A stretch of DNA of 64,000 bases from Flavobacterium urocaniciphilum (GTDB lineage Bacteria > Bacteroidota > Bacteroidia > Flavobacteriales > Flavobacteriaceae). Shown here in pieces: positions 55,574-62,845 of this stretch (positions within the stretch are counted from its first letter, which is position 1; every line of letters begins with the position of its first letter). Under the pieces are notes generated by a model. That model worked only from the letters and a program-made list of their open reading frames with translations. It made no database searches and was not told the origin of the DNA. The DNA is taken from positions 310,001 to 374,000 of the forward strand of contig NZ_FOEI01000001.1 in assembly GCF_900110615.1 (NCBI RefSeq), written 5' to 3'. The position numbers were made by a program, and so were the translations under genes.

Positions 55574-57883
55574 TTATTCTTTTATAAATTGACTAGTCGA
55601 ATACCCTTCATTGGTATTTATTTTAATAAAATAGTTCCCCGTTTTTAAATGTGAAACATCAATTTTTAAAGCATTACCTGTTTGAACGGTTACTAATTGT
55701 CCAAGTGTATTATAAATTTGAATGGAATTAATTTCAACTGATTTTTTTAAATTGATATTTAACTCATTTGAAGTTGGATTTGGATATAAACTAAAATAAT
55801 TCCCAAACTCAAAACTTGGATTGTTTAATGCTGAAATTGTTGTGGTTGCAGTATTAGTTACAATTGGGAAATTATAATCGAAATAAATATTTGCTGAATT
55901 ACTAAAAGTATCTCCAAGAACTAAATTTGGTAATGTCTTAATTTTGAATGCGATATAACCATCATTATTAGCATCATCAAAAGGTAAATTGATGTTTTCA
56001 AAAATAAATTCTACTTTGTTTCCCGCAATTCTTGTAAAATAATTATGACTCGCATGTAATGGAACTAAACTTGAAACATCAAATTTAGCAGTATCAATCA
56101 TATCTTTGACTACAATGTTTTGAGCTGGGAAAGTTCCAGTATTTTCAAAACGAATTATATAATGAACATAATTTCCAATTTTATCTGCACCAACATAATT
56201 TCCTTGTAAACATGTTTTGTCATTTGGATCAAAAGAATTTACAACAGTCTGATTGAATACAAATGTGTTGTCAGAAAGCATTTCATCTGTATTTGTGATT
56301 GTATTTGTTGCGGTGTAACTTAGAATATCACCACTATTAACAGCTGGAGTTTCCATTGGTGAATTTACATTCAGAATAACACTTATTTCTCTAGTCTCAA
56401 AAGGGTTTAAATTACTGTAATTGAAACTTAAATTGTTTAAAGTTTGTGTTGTAAAAGCTGGATTTGTTGAAACTAAATCTAAAATTGCATCATTGAATTG
56501 TAAATTAATAATTCCATTTTCTATTTGATTTCCTTTGTTTTTGTAGATGATTTTATATTTAGCATCAAAACCTGGTCTAGCAATATTAATTGGAATTATA
56601 GAAACTTCAACATCATTATGAGGTATTATTGCTACACAGAAATTCTGATTTACGGGACTTGTTTGTGCAGGGAAATTCACAACTAAATTTGTTGGTGTAA
56701 CAGTATAATAACTTGGGTTTTCTAGTATTGGAGTTATAGTGTATGTACCGTTGATATTTGGGATAACATAATTTCCAGAACCATTGGATATAAAATATTC
56801 AGTTGTTGTTCCGTTGTTTACAGAATATTTTAAATTTGGAAAAGGATTGTCATCTATACCACAACCATCATTTTCATTATCAAGTTTATTTTGACCTTGT
56901 ACAGTGTTATAACTTCCTCCAGGTATAAAAGAACAATAGGTATTAACATGACAATTAAGAACATTATTTCCAGGCCAATTTATACTTGATTGTACAGCTG
57001 CTAATTGTGATTCATCTGCACATATATATCTTATACTTGAACCATATTGTTGTGTAGGATAACCAAAACCTAGAGTTTCATCTCTTCCGTTTTTAGCAAA
57101 AATAGATATTAAATTACGACAATCATTAACATTGACCATTTGAATATTTGGTAGCATAGAAACATCAATTGTTGTGATAGCTGATAATGGACATTCAATA
57201 GTTTGTAGGTTGTTTAAATTAGACATATTTAATTCATTAATACCGTCAGTTAATGCGCCACCACCACAATTAAGAGTAACTAAACTTGGCAAATTTGTTA
57301 AAGTTATTTTTTCATACCTATTAGGTATGTAAGAACCAATACTTCCAGCATACAATTGTTGTAAATTTTGTAGATTTGAAATATTTAAATCTAAAATTGA
57401 ATTTTGTGAGCAATAAACAATTTGTAAGTTGTTTAAATTACTTAAATCTAAACTTGTTAATCGATTATATGTACATTCAAGTTTTTTTAGGTTCAATAAT
57501 CCTGTTAAGTTTATTGATGTGATTTGGTTTTGAATACACTTCAATTCTTCTAGGTTAACCATATTTGAAACGTTTAAACTGGCAAGAAAATTATTACTGA
57601 AGTTAATTTTTTTTACATTAGTGAAATATTGGATACCAGTAGCATCAGAAAAGATATTTCCTCCACTAGAACCACTTGCAATAATTTCATAAACATTTAG
57701 AGCTTCTGAAACTTCAATTTCACCATTGTTATTTGCATCTAATACGAAATTATTGCCATTTATATCTTTTACATTACCCCAAGCTTTCAATTTAGTTTTG
57801 AAAACAATATCAGGAAAATTAATAATCTGTGCATTTGAAAATAAACTTACAAAAAGTAAGCAGAAAAGGTAGGTTTGTTTCAT
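55574..57883 (-). CDS. secreted leucine-rich-repeat protein with T9SS C-terminal sorting domain
   Basis: From ATG 57883 ('MKQTYLFCLLFVSLFSNAQI', signal peptide) the protein has 769 residues. Leucine-rich repeats occupy about residues 70-260 ('VSNMVNLEELKCIQNQITSI', 'LTGLLNLKKLECTYNRLTSL'), followed by beta-rich domains with a conserved 'FDPNDKTCLQGNYVGADKIG' region (DUF7619-like) and an Asp-rich 'DDANNDGYIAFK'. The C-terminal 75 residues are a type A sorting domain ('FSLYPNPTSNELNINLKK', 'GNYFIKINTNEGYSTSQFIK'), which directs secretion by the type IX system and surface attachment. The longer frame from 57979 adds a hydrophobic prefix and is rejected. Function: adhesion or binding, unproven. 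Confidence 0.93.
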   Translation of the reverse strand: MKQTYLFCLLFVSLFSNAQIINFPDIVFKTKLKAWGNVKDINGNNFVLDANNNGEIEVSEALNVYEIIASGSSGGNIFSDATGIQYFTNVKKINFSNNFLASLNVSNMVNLEELKCIQNQITSINLTGLLNLKKLECTYNRLTSLDLSNLNNLQIVYCSQNSILDLNISNLQNLQQLYAGSIGSYIPNRYEKITLTNLPSLVTLNCGGGALTDGINELNMSNLNNLQTIECPLSAITTIDVSMLPNIQMVNVNDCRNLISIFAKNGRDETLGFGYPTQQYGSSIRYICADESQLAAVQSSINWPGNNVLNCHVNTYCSFIPGGSYNTVQGQNKLDNENDGCGIDDNPFPNLKYSVNNGTTTEYFISNGSGNYVIPNINGTYTITPILENPSYYTVTPTNLVVNFPAQTSPVNQNFCVAIIPHNDVEVSIIPINIARPGFDAKYKIIYKNKGNQIENGIINLQFNDAILDLVSTNPAFTTQTLNNLSFNYSNLNPFETREISVILNVNSPMETPAVNSGDILSYTATNTITNTDEMLSDNTFVFNQTVVNSFDPNDKTCLQGNYVGADKIGNYVHYIIRFENTGTFPAQNIVVKDMIDTAKFDVSSLVPLHASHNYFTRIAGNKVEFIFENINLPFDDANNDGYIAFKIKTLPNLVLGDTFSNSANIYFDYNFPIVTNTATTTISALNNPSFEFGNYFSLYPNPTSNELNINLKKSVEINSIQIYNTLGQLVTVQTGNALKIDVSHLKTGNYFIKINTNEGYSTSQFIKE

Positions 57884-57906
57884 AATAAAATATACTTGAA
57901 TTTTTG

Positions 57907-57914
57907 CAAATATA
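57907..57914 (-). promoter_or_regulatory. -7 box of the T9SS leucine-rich-repeat gene
   Basis: TAtaTTTG on the minus strand (57914-57907) lies 24 bases upstream of the ATG at 57883. The nearest TTG is 25 bases further upstream, longer than ideal. Confidence 0.5.
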
Positions 57915-57964
57915 CTCTTTTTGAGTACGAAAATTAATACAATAAGAATTGTTTTTGAAATAAA

Positions 57965-57990
57965 AAAAATCCCGAGCAATCGGGATTTTT
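57965..57990 (-). terminator. terminator after purA
   Basis: AAAAATCCCGA (57965-57975) and TCGGGATTTTT (57980-57990) form a perfect 11-bp stem with the loop GCAA (TTGC on the minus strand). On the minus strand the A-run becomes the T-tract. It lies 4 bases after the purA stop. Confidence 0.92.
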
Positions 57991-57994
57991 AAGT

Positions 57995-59266
57995 TTATCT
58001 TGTAATAGTTTGTTTTCTATCTGGTCCAACAGAAACTACTTTAATTGGCACTTCTAATTCTTTTTCAATGAATTCGATATATGCTTTTAGTTCTGATGGT
58101 AATTCATCATAAGTTGTCATACCAGTTAAATCTGCTTGCCAACCTTTCATTTCTGTGTAAATTGGTTCTACATTTTCTGGTTCGATGTTGTATGGGAAAT
58201 GCTTTAACGTTTCACCTTTGTATTTGTAAGCTGTACAAACTTTTAATGTTGGAAATCCTGATAAAACATCACCTTTCATCATATATAATTCCGTTACACC
58301 ATTTACTTCAACAGCATATTTTAAAGCTACTAAGTCTAACCATCCACAACGACGAGCACGACCAGTAACTGAACCAAATTCGTTACCAATTTTTGCCATA
58401 TTCGCACCCACTTCATCAAATAATTCAGTTGGGAATGGTCCACTTCCAACACGAGTAGTGTAGGCTTTGAAAATTCCGAAAACTTCTTTTACCTTATTAG
58501 GAGCAATTCCTAAACCTGTACAAGCTCCAGCTGCAGTTGTATTTGAAGATGTTACAAATGGATACGTTCCAAAATCTACATCTAATAAAGATCCTTGCGC
58601 ACCTTCTGCTAAAATTGTTTTTCCAGCTTTTAACGCTTTGTTTAAATATTCTTCAGAATCGATGAATGTTAATGTTTTTAATTCTTCAACAGCTGCGAAA
58701 AATTCTTGTTCCATTTCTGGAAGGTTATATTGTAATTCTACATCGTAGAACTTAATCATTTCTTCATGTTTATCAGCTAAAGCACGGTATTTTTCTTGGA
58801 AATCGGCCATTTCAATATCGCCAATTCGTAATCCATTTCTACCTGTTTTGTCCATATATGTTGGTCCGATTCCTTTTAAAGTAGAACCAATTTTTGCTTT
58901 ACCTTTTGCTGCTTCAGAAGCTGCGTCTAATAAACGGTGAGTTGGTAAAATTAAATGTGCTTTTCTAGAAAGTAATAATTTAGATTTGATATCTAAATTA
59001 AATTTAGCTAATCCTTCAATTTCTTTTTGAAAAACTACAGGATCCATTACTACACCATTTCCGATAATGTTTACATTGTTTTTGTGGAAAATTCCAGAAG
59101 GAATTGTTCTTAAAACATGCTTAATTCCATCAAATTCAAGTGTATGCCCAGCGTTTGGTCCGCCTTGAAAACGAGCAATAATGTCGTATTTTGAAGTTAA
59201 TACATCGACGATTTTTCCTTTTCCTTCGTCACCCCATTGTAATCCAAGTAGTAAGTCTACATTCAT
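57995..59266 (-). CDS. purA: adenylosuccinate synthetase PurA
   Basis: The 423-residue enzyme carries the GTP/IMP-binding opening 'LLGLQWGDEGKGKIVDVL' and 'FQGGPNAGHTLEFDG', the 'GIGPTYMDKTGRNGLRIGD' segment, 'LAEGAQGSLLDVDFGTYPFV' with 'TSSNTTAAGACTGLGI', and 'KAYTTRVGSGPFPTEL'. It joins IMP and aspartate in the first step to AMP. The length is normal. It lies 55 bases downstream of fur on the same strand and may share its transcript; no promoter was found in the gap. A strong terminator follows. Confidence 0.96.
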   Translation of the reverse strand: MNVDLLLGLQWGDEGKGKIVDVLTSKYDIIARFQGGPNAGHTLEFDGIKHVLRTIPSGIFHKNNVNIIGNGVVMDPVVFQKEIEGLAKFNLDIKSKLLLSRKAHLILPTHRLLDAASEAAKGKAKIGSTLKGIGPTYMDKTGRNGLRIGDIEMADFQEKYRALADKHEEMIKFYDVELQYNLPEMEQEFFAAVEELKTLTFIDSEEYLNKALKAGKTILAEGAQGSLLDVDFGTYPFVTSSNTTAAGACTGLGIAPNKVKEVFGIFKAYTTRVGSGPFPTELFDEVGANMAKIGNEFGSVTGRARRCGWLDLVALKYAVEVNGVTELYMMKGDVLSGFPTLKVCTAYKYKGETLKHFPYNIEPENVEPIYTEMKGWQADLTGMTTYDELPSELKAYIEFIEKELEVPIKVVSVGPDRKQTITR

Positions 59267-59321
59267 TGTGTTGTTGTTTTGTCCTAAACTAATTTAGCTT
59301 AGGGTTAATTTAGTTGTTTTA

Positions 59322-59759
59322 TTATTTATTCTTTGTTCCGTAAAAATATAAGGAATGATTTTCAATACTAATCCCGAACATTTCTTCCATTGTTTGTTTG
59401 ATTTGTTGGATACGTGGATCACAAAATTCAATTACTTCACCAGTATCGGTTAAAATAATGTGATCGTGTTGCTTGTCAAAATATGATTTTTCGTAATGTG
59501 CTTGGTTTTGACCAAACTGATGACGACGTACTAATTTACATTCTAACAATAATTCAATTGTGTTGTATAAAGTTGCACGAGAAACACGATAATTTTTGTT
59601 TTTCATTTTGATGTACAAAGATTCGATATCAAAATGTTCTTGATTTTCGTATATTTCTTGAAGTATCGCATAACGTTCAGGCGTTTTACGATGCCCTTTT
59701 TCTTCAAGGTATTTTGTAAAAACGTTTTTTACCGTTTCTTGATTTTGGTTGTTATCCAT
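59322..59759 (-). CDS. fur: Fur family transcriptional regulator
   Basis: A 145-residue regulator with the Fur winged helix ('[20 protein letters not shown]', '[20 protein letters not shown]') and the metal-binding dimerisation part ('[20 protein letters not shown]'). The regulatory-site residues HDH and the downstream Glu are present, but the CxxC structural-zinc motif is replaced by 'LTDTG'. It represses iron-uptake genes when iron is bound; a PerR-like role is an alternative. It has its own strong promoter (TTG-N18-TAtcTTTG). Confidence 0.9.
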   Translation of the reverse strand: MDNNQNQETVKNVFTKYLEEKGHRKTPERYAILQEIYENQEHFDIESLYIKMKNKNYRVSRATLYNTIELLLECKLVRRHQFGQNQAHYEKSYFDKQHDHIILTDTGEVIEFCDPRIQQIKQTMEEMFGISIENHSLYFYGTKNK

Positions 59760-59782
59760 TTGGTTTTTAAATGAAAGATTTG

Positions 59783-59811
59783 CAAAGATAATGAAAGTTA
59801 GAAGTTTGCAA
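59783..59811 (-). promoter_or_regulatory. fur promoter (TTG-N18-TAtcTTTG)
   Basis: On the minus strand TTG (59811-59809) and TAtcTTTG (59790-59783) are 18 bases apart. The -7 box ends 24 bases before the fur ATG. The -33 lies inside the TTAGAAGTT repeats. Confidence 0.8.
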
Positions 59812-59827
59812 TTAGAAGTTAGAAGTT
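59796..59827. repeat. TTAGAAGTT short repeats upstream of fur
   Basis: AGTTAGAAGTT, ATTAGAAGTT and TTAGAAGTT follow one another. The reverse complement (AACTTCTAA) is found at 10210-10240. It overlaps the -33 region of the fur promoter, so it may affect its strength. Confidence 0.55.
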
Positions 59828-59846
59828 TTTTTACTTTTAATTCTAA

Positions 59847-60533
59847 TTATTCTGTTTTATGTTCTTCTTCTGAGTTGTTAATTGAATTAGATTCAAAAAA
59901 TAATTCCCAAATTTTTGAATTTAAATGTTCAGCCATTTGATCAAGTCTATATTCACCATTTCTAATTAAAGATTGACCATTTGGTTTTATTATTAAAAAG
60001 GAGCCACATAGAATAGATTTTTTAAAGTAATTTGTTCTGAAATAATTATTTTCATCAACAAAAAAATTATCAATTTTTTTATAGTTTGAAATATCTATCC
60101 CATTTTCAAACATATAAATTACTTTAGAATTTTTATATTTTCGTTCAACAATTGATTTCTGTTCTTTTATGAAATTAGAAAAATATGAATTATTTACTTC
60201 AATCTGATTTTTTTCATTAAAAAAGGTTCTGTCATTTTTATAAAAATATTGAATAAAAAAAATAGTTGAATCTTTTACTTTTAATTTCTTATTCTGTGGT
60301 AAAATCTTGCTTATAGTATCGTAATTTGATTTTATAGTTTCATACAATGGTGCAGTTATTTGATAAACAGTACCGCTATCTTTTTTTACTCTAAACTCCA
60401 TTGCATTATTAGGGTAAGTTTTTATAAGATAATGAAAATTTGAATTTTTTCCATTTGGGTCTAAATTGTATTGTTTGTTTTGTGCAATTGAAATATTTGT
60501 TAATAATAAAATTAAATAGAGTACTTTTTTCAT
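59847..60533 (-). CDS. exported protein of unknown function
   Basis: The 228-residue protein has a signal peptide 'MKKVLYLILLLTNISIAQNK' (cleavage near IAQ). The mature part is rich in Lys, Asn, Phe and Tyr: 'FHYLIKTYPNNAMEFRVKKD', 'VYQITAPLYETIKSNYDTIS', 'FFIQYFYKNDRTFFNEKNQI'. No motif is recognised. It starts 8 bases after the spoT stop codon, so it is probably translated from the same message. In related genomes spoT is followed directly by fur (from memory), so this gene is likely an insertion at this position. Periplasmic or surface location is expected. Confidence 0.75.
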   Translation of the reverse strand: MKKVLYLILLLTNISIAQNKQYNLDPNGKNSNFHYLIKTYPNNAMEFRVKKDSGTVYQITAPLYETIKSNYDTISKILPQNKKLKVKDSTIFFIQYFYKNDRTFFNEKNQIEVNNSYFSNFIKEQKSIVERKYKNSKVIYMFENGIDISNYKKIDNFFVDENNYFRTNYFKKSILCGSFLIIKPNGQSLIRNGEYRLDQMAEHLNSKIWELFFESNSINNSEEEHKTE

Positions 60534-60541
60534 ATAAATTA

Positions 60542-62761
60542 TTAATTATTATAAACTCTTGTAACTTTATCTATACCGTCTACTTTTTTAATGTTTTCCA
60601 TTAATTTTTTCAAAATAGTATTGTTTTGAACAACTACGGTTACTTGACCATTAAAAATTCCAGCTTCCGAACTTAAACTAATACTTTGAATGTTAACATG
60701 CATTTGGTTAGAAATAACTTTTGTTAATTCATTAGTTAATCCTAAAACATCCATTCCAGTAATTTTAATGATGGCTTTAAAATCTTCTTGGCTAGAATCG
60801 ATCCATCTTGCAGGAATAATTCTATACGCAAAATTCGATTGCATGCTTATGGCGTTCGGACAATCTGTTTTATGAACTTTGATACCTTCATTTATTGTGA
60901 TGAAACCGAATACATTATCACCAGGAATAGGGTTACAACAAGGAGATAATTTATAATCCAATTTATTTTGTTCGACTCCAAATACTAATAAATCGAATTT
61001 TTTGGTTATTTCATTAGCATTGATTCTTTCTTCATTAACATTCGGATTACGCTTAATTGTTTTCTTAAAGAAATTTACAAGAGTATTGTTCTTTTGATTA
61101 GCATAATCTCTTAATTGTTGGTTTTCAATAGCTCCAATTCCAACACGGTAAAATAAATCTAAACTTGTTTGAAGTTTGAAATAATTCACCAATTCGTTAA
61201 CCGTACTTTCGTTTAAGTTAATTTTTAAGTGACGTAATTTACGTGCCAAAATTTCTTTTCCGTCTTCGCCAATTTTTTTGACATTTTCGTTAAGAACATT
61301 TTTGATTTTATTTTTAGCCCTTGAAGTGGTTACATAATCTAACCATTGTAATGTTGGTTTTTGGTTTACGGAAGTGATAATTTCAACTTGATCACCACTG
61401 TTTAACACATGATTAAGTGGAACAAGTTTTCCATTTACTTTTGTTCCGCGTGTTTTTACACCAATTTCTGAGTGAATGCTAAAAGCGAAATCTAAAGAAG
61501 TAGCACCTTTTGGTAACGATTTGATTTCACCTTTCGGAGTGAAAACATAAATTTCTTTAGCATATAAATTCAGTTTGAAATCTTCTACAAAGTCAACCGC
61601 ATTATTATTGGCGTTTTCTAAAGCTTCTTTTAGTTGATTTAACCAAATCTCTAAGCTATTTTCTTCAGTAGCACCATTTTTATATTTGTAATGCGCAGCA
61701 TAACCTTTTTCAGCAATTTCATCCATACGTTCACTTCGAACCTGAATCTCTACCCAACGACCCATTGGTCCCATTGCTGTAATATGCAACGCTTCGTAAC
61801 CAGTCGATTTTGGTGAAGAAATCCAATCGCGTAAACGACTCGGACTCGGACGATAATGATCCGTAACAACAGAATATATTTTCCAAGCTAAGAATTTTTC
61901 ATCATGTAGATTGGATTTATAGATAATTCTAAGCGCAAATTTATCGTAAACTTCATCAAAAGAAACGCCTTGAGCTTTCATTTTTCTTCTGATGGAATAA
62001 ATTGATTTTGGTCGACCTTTAATGATAAAATCAATTCCTTCTTCTGTCATCGATTTACTTAATACATCCGAAATCGATTTGATATAAGCGTCTTGTTCTT
62101 CTTTGGTTTCTTTTATTTTACTAACAATATCTGCATACACATCTGGTTCTGTATATTTTAAACCTAAATCTTCTAATTGCGATTTGATATTATATAATCC
62201 TAAACGATGGGCGAGTGGTGCATAAATGTACAAGGTTTCCGAAGCAATTTTAGCTTGCTTGTAATCGGCCATTCCGTCCATAGTTTGCATGTTGTGTAAT
62301 CTATCTGCAATTTTGATAAGAATTACACGTACATCATCATTTAATGTCAGTAACATTTTGCGGAAGTTTTCCGCTTGTAAAGATATTTCTTGGTCGTTTT
62401 TAACTTTAGGAATTTTTGTTAATCCTTCTACAATTTTTGCAATTTTAGGATTGAACATTTTTTCTATATCCGAAATAGTAATATCTGTATCTTCTACCAC
62501 ATCATGAAGTAGGGCAGCAGCAATGGCAGTTGAGCCTAACCCAATTTGTGAAGCTACAATTTTAGCCACAGCAATTGGATGGAAAATATAAGCTTCTCCA
62601 GATTTTCTTCGTTGATCGCTATGTGCTTCTACAGCTACATCAAAAGCTTTACGTATTAGTTTTTTATCTTCATCTGTTAGGTTTTGATAACTAATACGAA
62701 GTAACTCTTTATATTCTTTAGCTATTGCTTTGTTTTCAGCTTCTAAATCTATCTCTGTCAT
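60542..62761 (-). CDS. bifunctional (p)ppGpp synthetase/hydrolase (RelA/SpoT, Rel)
   Basis: From ATG 62761 ('MTEIDLEAENKAIAKEYKEL') the protein has 739 residues. The HD hydrolase domain has 'YIFHPIAVAKIVASQIGL' and 'AALLHDVVEDTDITISDIEK' (HDxxED). The synthetase domain has 'RPKSIYSIRRKMKAQGVSFD' and 'SSPKSTGYEALHITAMGPMG'. TGS ('YVFTPKGEIKSLPKGATSLD'), a helical/Cys-containing region ('YKLSPCCNPIPGDNVFGF') and a C-terminal ACT domain ('AIIKITGMDVLGLTNELTKV') follow. Both catalytic domains look intact. It makes and degrades ppGpp in response to starvation. The longer frame (62824) starts inside a terminator and is rejected. Confidence 0.95.
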   Translation of the reverse strand: MTEIDLEAENKAIAKEYKELLRISYQNLTDEDKKLIRKAFDVAVEAHSDQRRKSGEAYIFHPIAVAKIVASQIGLGSTAIAAALLHDVVEDTDITISDIEKMFNPKIAKIVEGLTKIPKVKNDQEISLQAENFRKMLLTLNDDVRVILIKIADRLHNMQTMDGMADYKQAKIASETLYIYAPLAHRLGLYNIKSQLEDLGLKYTEPDVYADIVSKIKETKEEQDAYIKSISDVLSKSMTEEGIDFIIKGRPKSIYSIRRKMKAQGVSFDEVYDKFALRIIYKSNLHDEKFLAWKIYSVVTDHYRPSPSRLRDWISSPKSTGYEALHITAMGPMGRWVEIQVRSERMDEIAEKGYAAHYKYKNGATEENSLEIWLNQLKEALENANNNAVDFVEDFKLNLYAKEIYVFTPKGEIKSLPKGATSLDFAFSIHSEIGVKTRGTKVNGKLVPLNHVLNSGDQVEIITSVNQKPTLQWLDYVTTSRAKNKIKNVLNENVKKIGEDGKEILARKLRHLKINLNESTVNELVNYFKLQTSLDLFYRVGIGAIENQQLRDYANQKNNTLVNFFKKTIKRNPNVNEERINANEITKKFDLLVFGVEQNKLDYKLSPCCNPIPGDNVFGFITINEGIKVHKTDCPNAISMQSNFAYRIIPARWIDSSQEDFKAIIKITGMDVLGLTNELTKVISNQMHVNIQSISLSSEAGIFNGQVTVVVQNNTILKKLMENIKKVDGIDKVTRVYNN

Positions 62762-62780
62762 ATTCAATTTTTGATGTATA

Positions 62781-62810
62781 TAAAAATACTGCGAAAAATT
62801 TATATAACAA
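62781..62810 (-). promoter_or_regulatory. spoT/rel promoter (TTG-N19-TAttTTTA)
   Basis: On the minus strand TTG (62810-62808) and TAttTTTA (62788-62781, one base off the -7 consensus) are 19 bases apart. The -7 box ends 20 bases before the ATG at 62761. It supports that start codon. Confidence 0.6.
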
Positions 62811-62812
62811 AA

Positions 62813-62839
62813 AAAAGCGTTCATTTTTAGAACGCTTTT
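62813..62839 (-). terminator. terminator after the serine hydrolase gene
   Basis: AAAAGCGTTC (62813-62822) and GAACGCTTTT (62830-62839) form a perfect 10-bp stem with a 7-base A/T loop. On the minus strand a T-run follows (62818-62811), then the spoT promoter begins at 62810. Confidence 0.92.
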
Positions 62840-62845
62840 GTTAAA

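Noticed and set aside
57884..57979. Longer start of the T9SS protein at 57979
   Set aside because: It overlaps the purA terminator region and the -7 box; the signal peptide begins at 57883.
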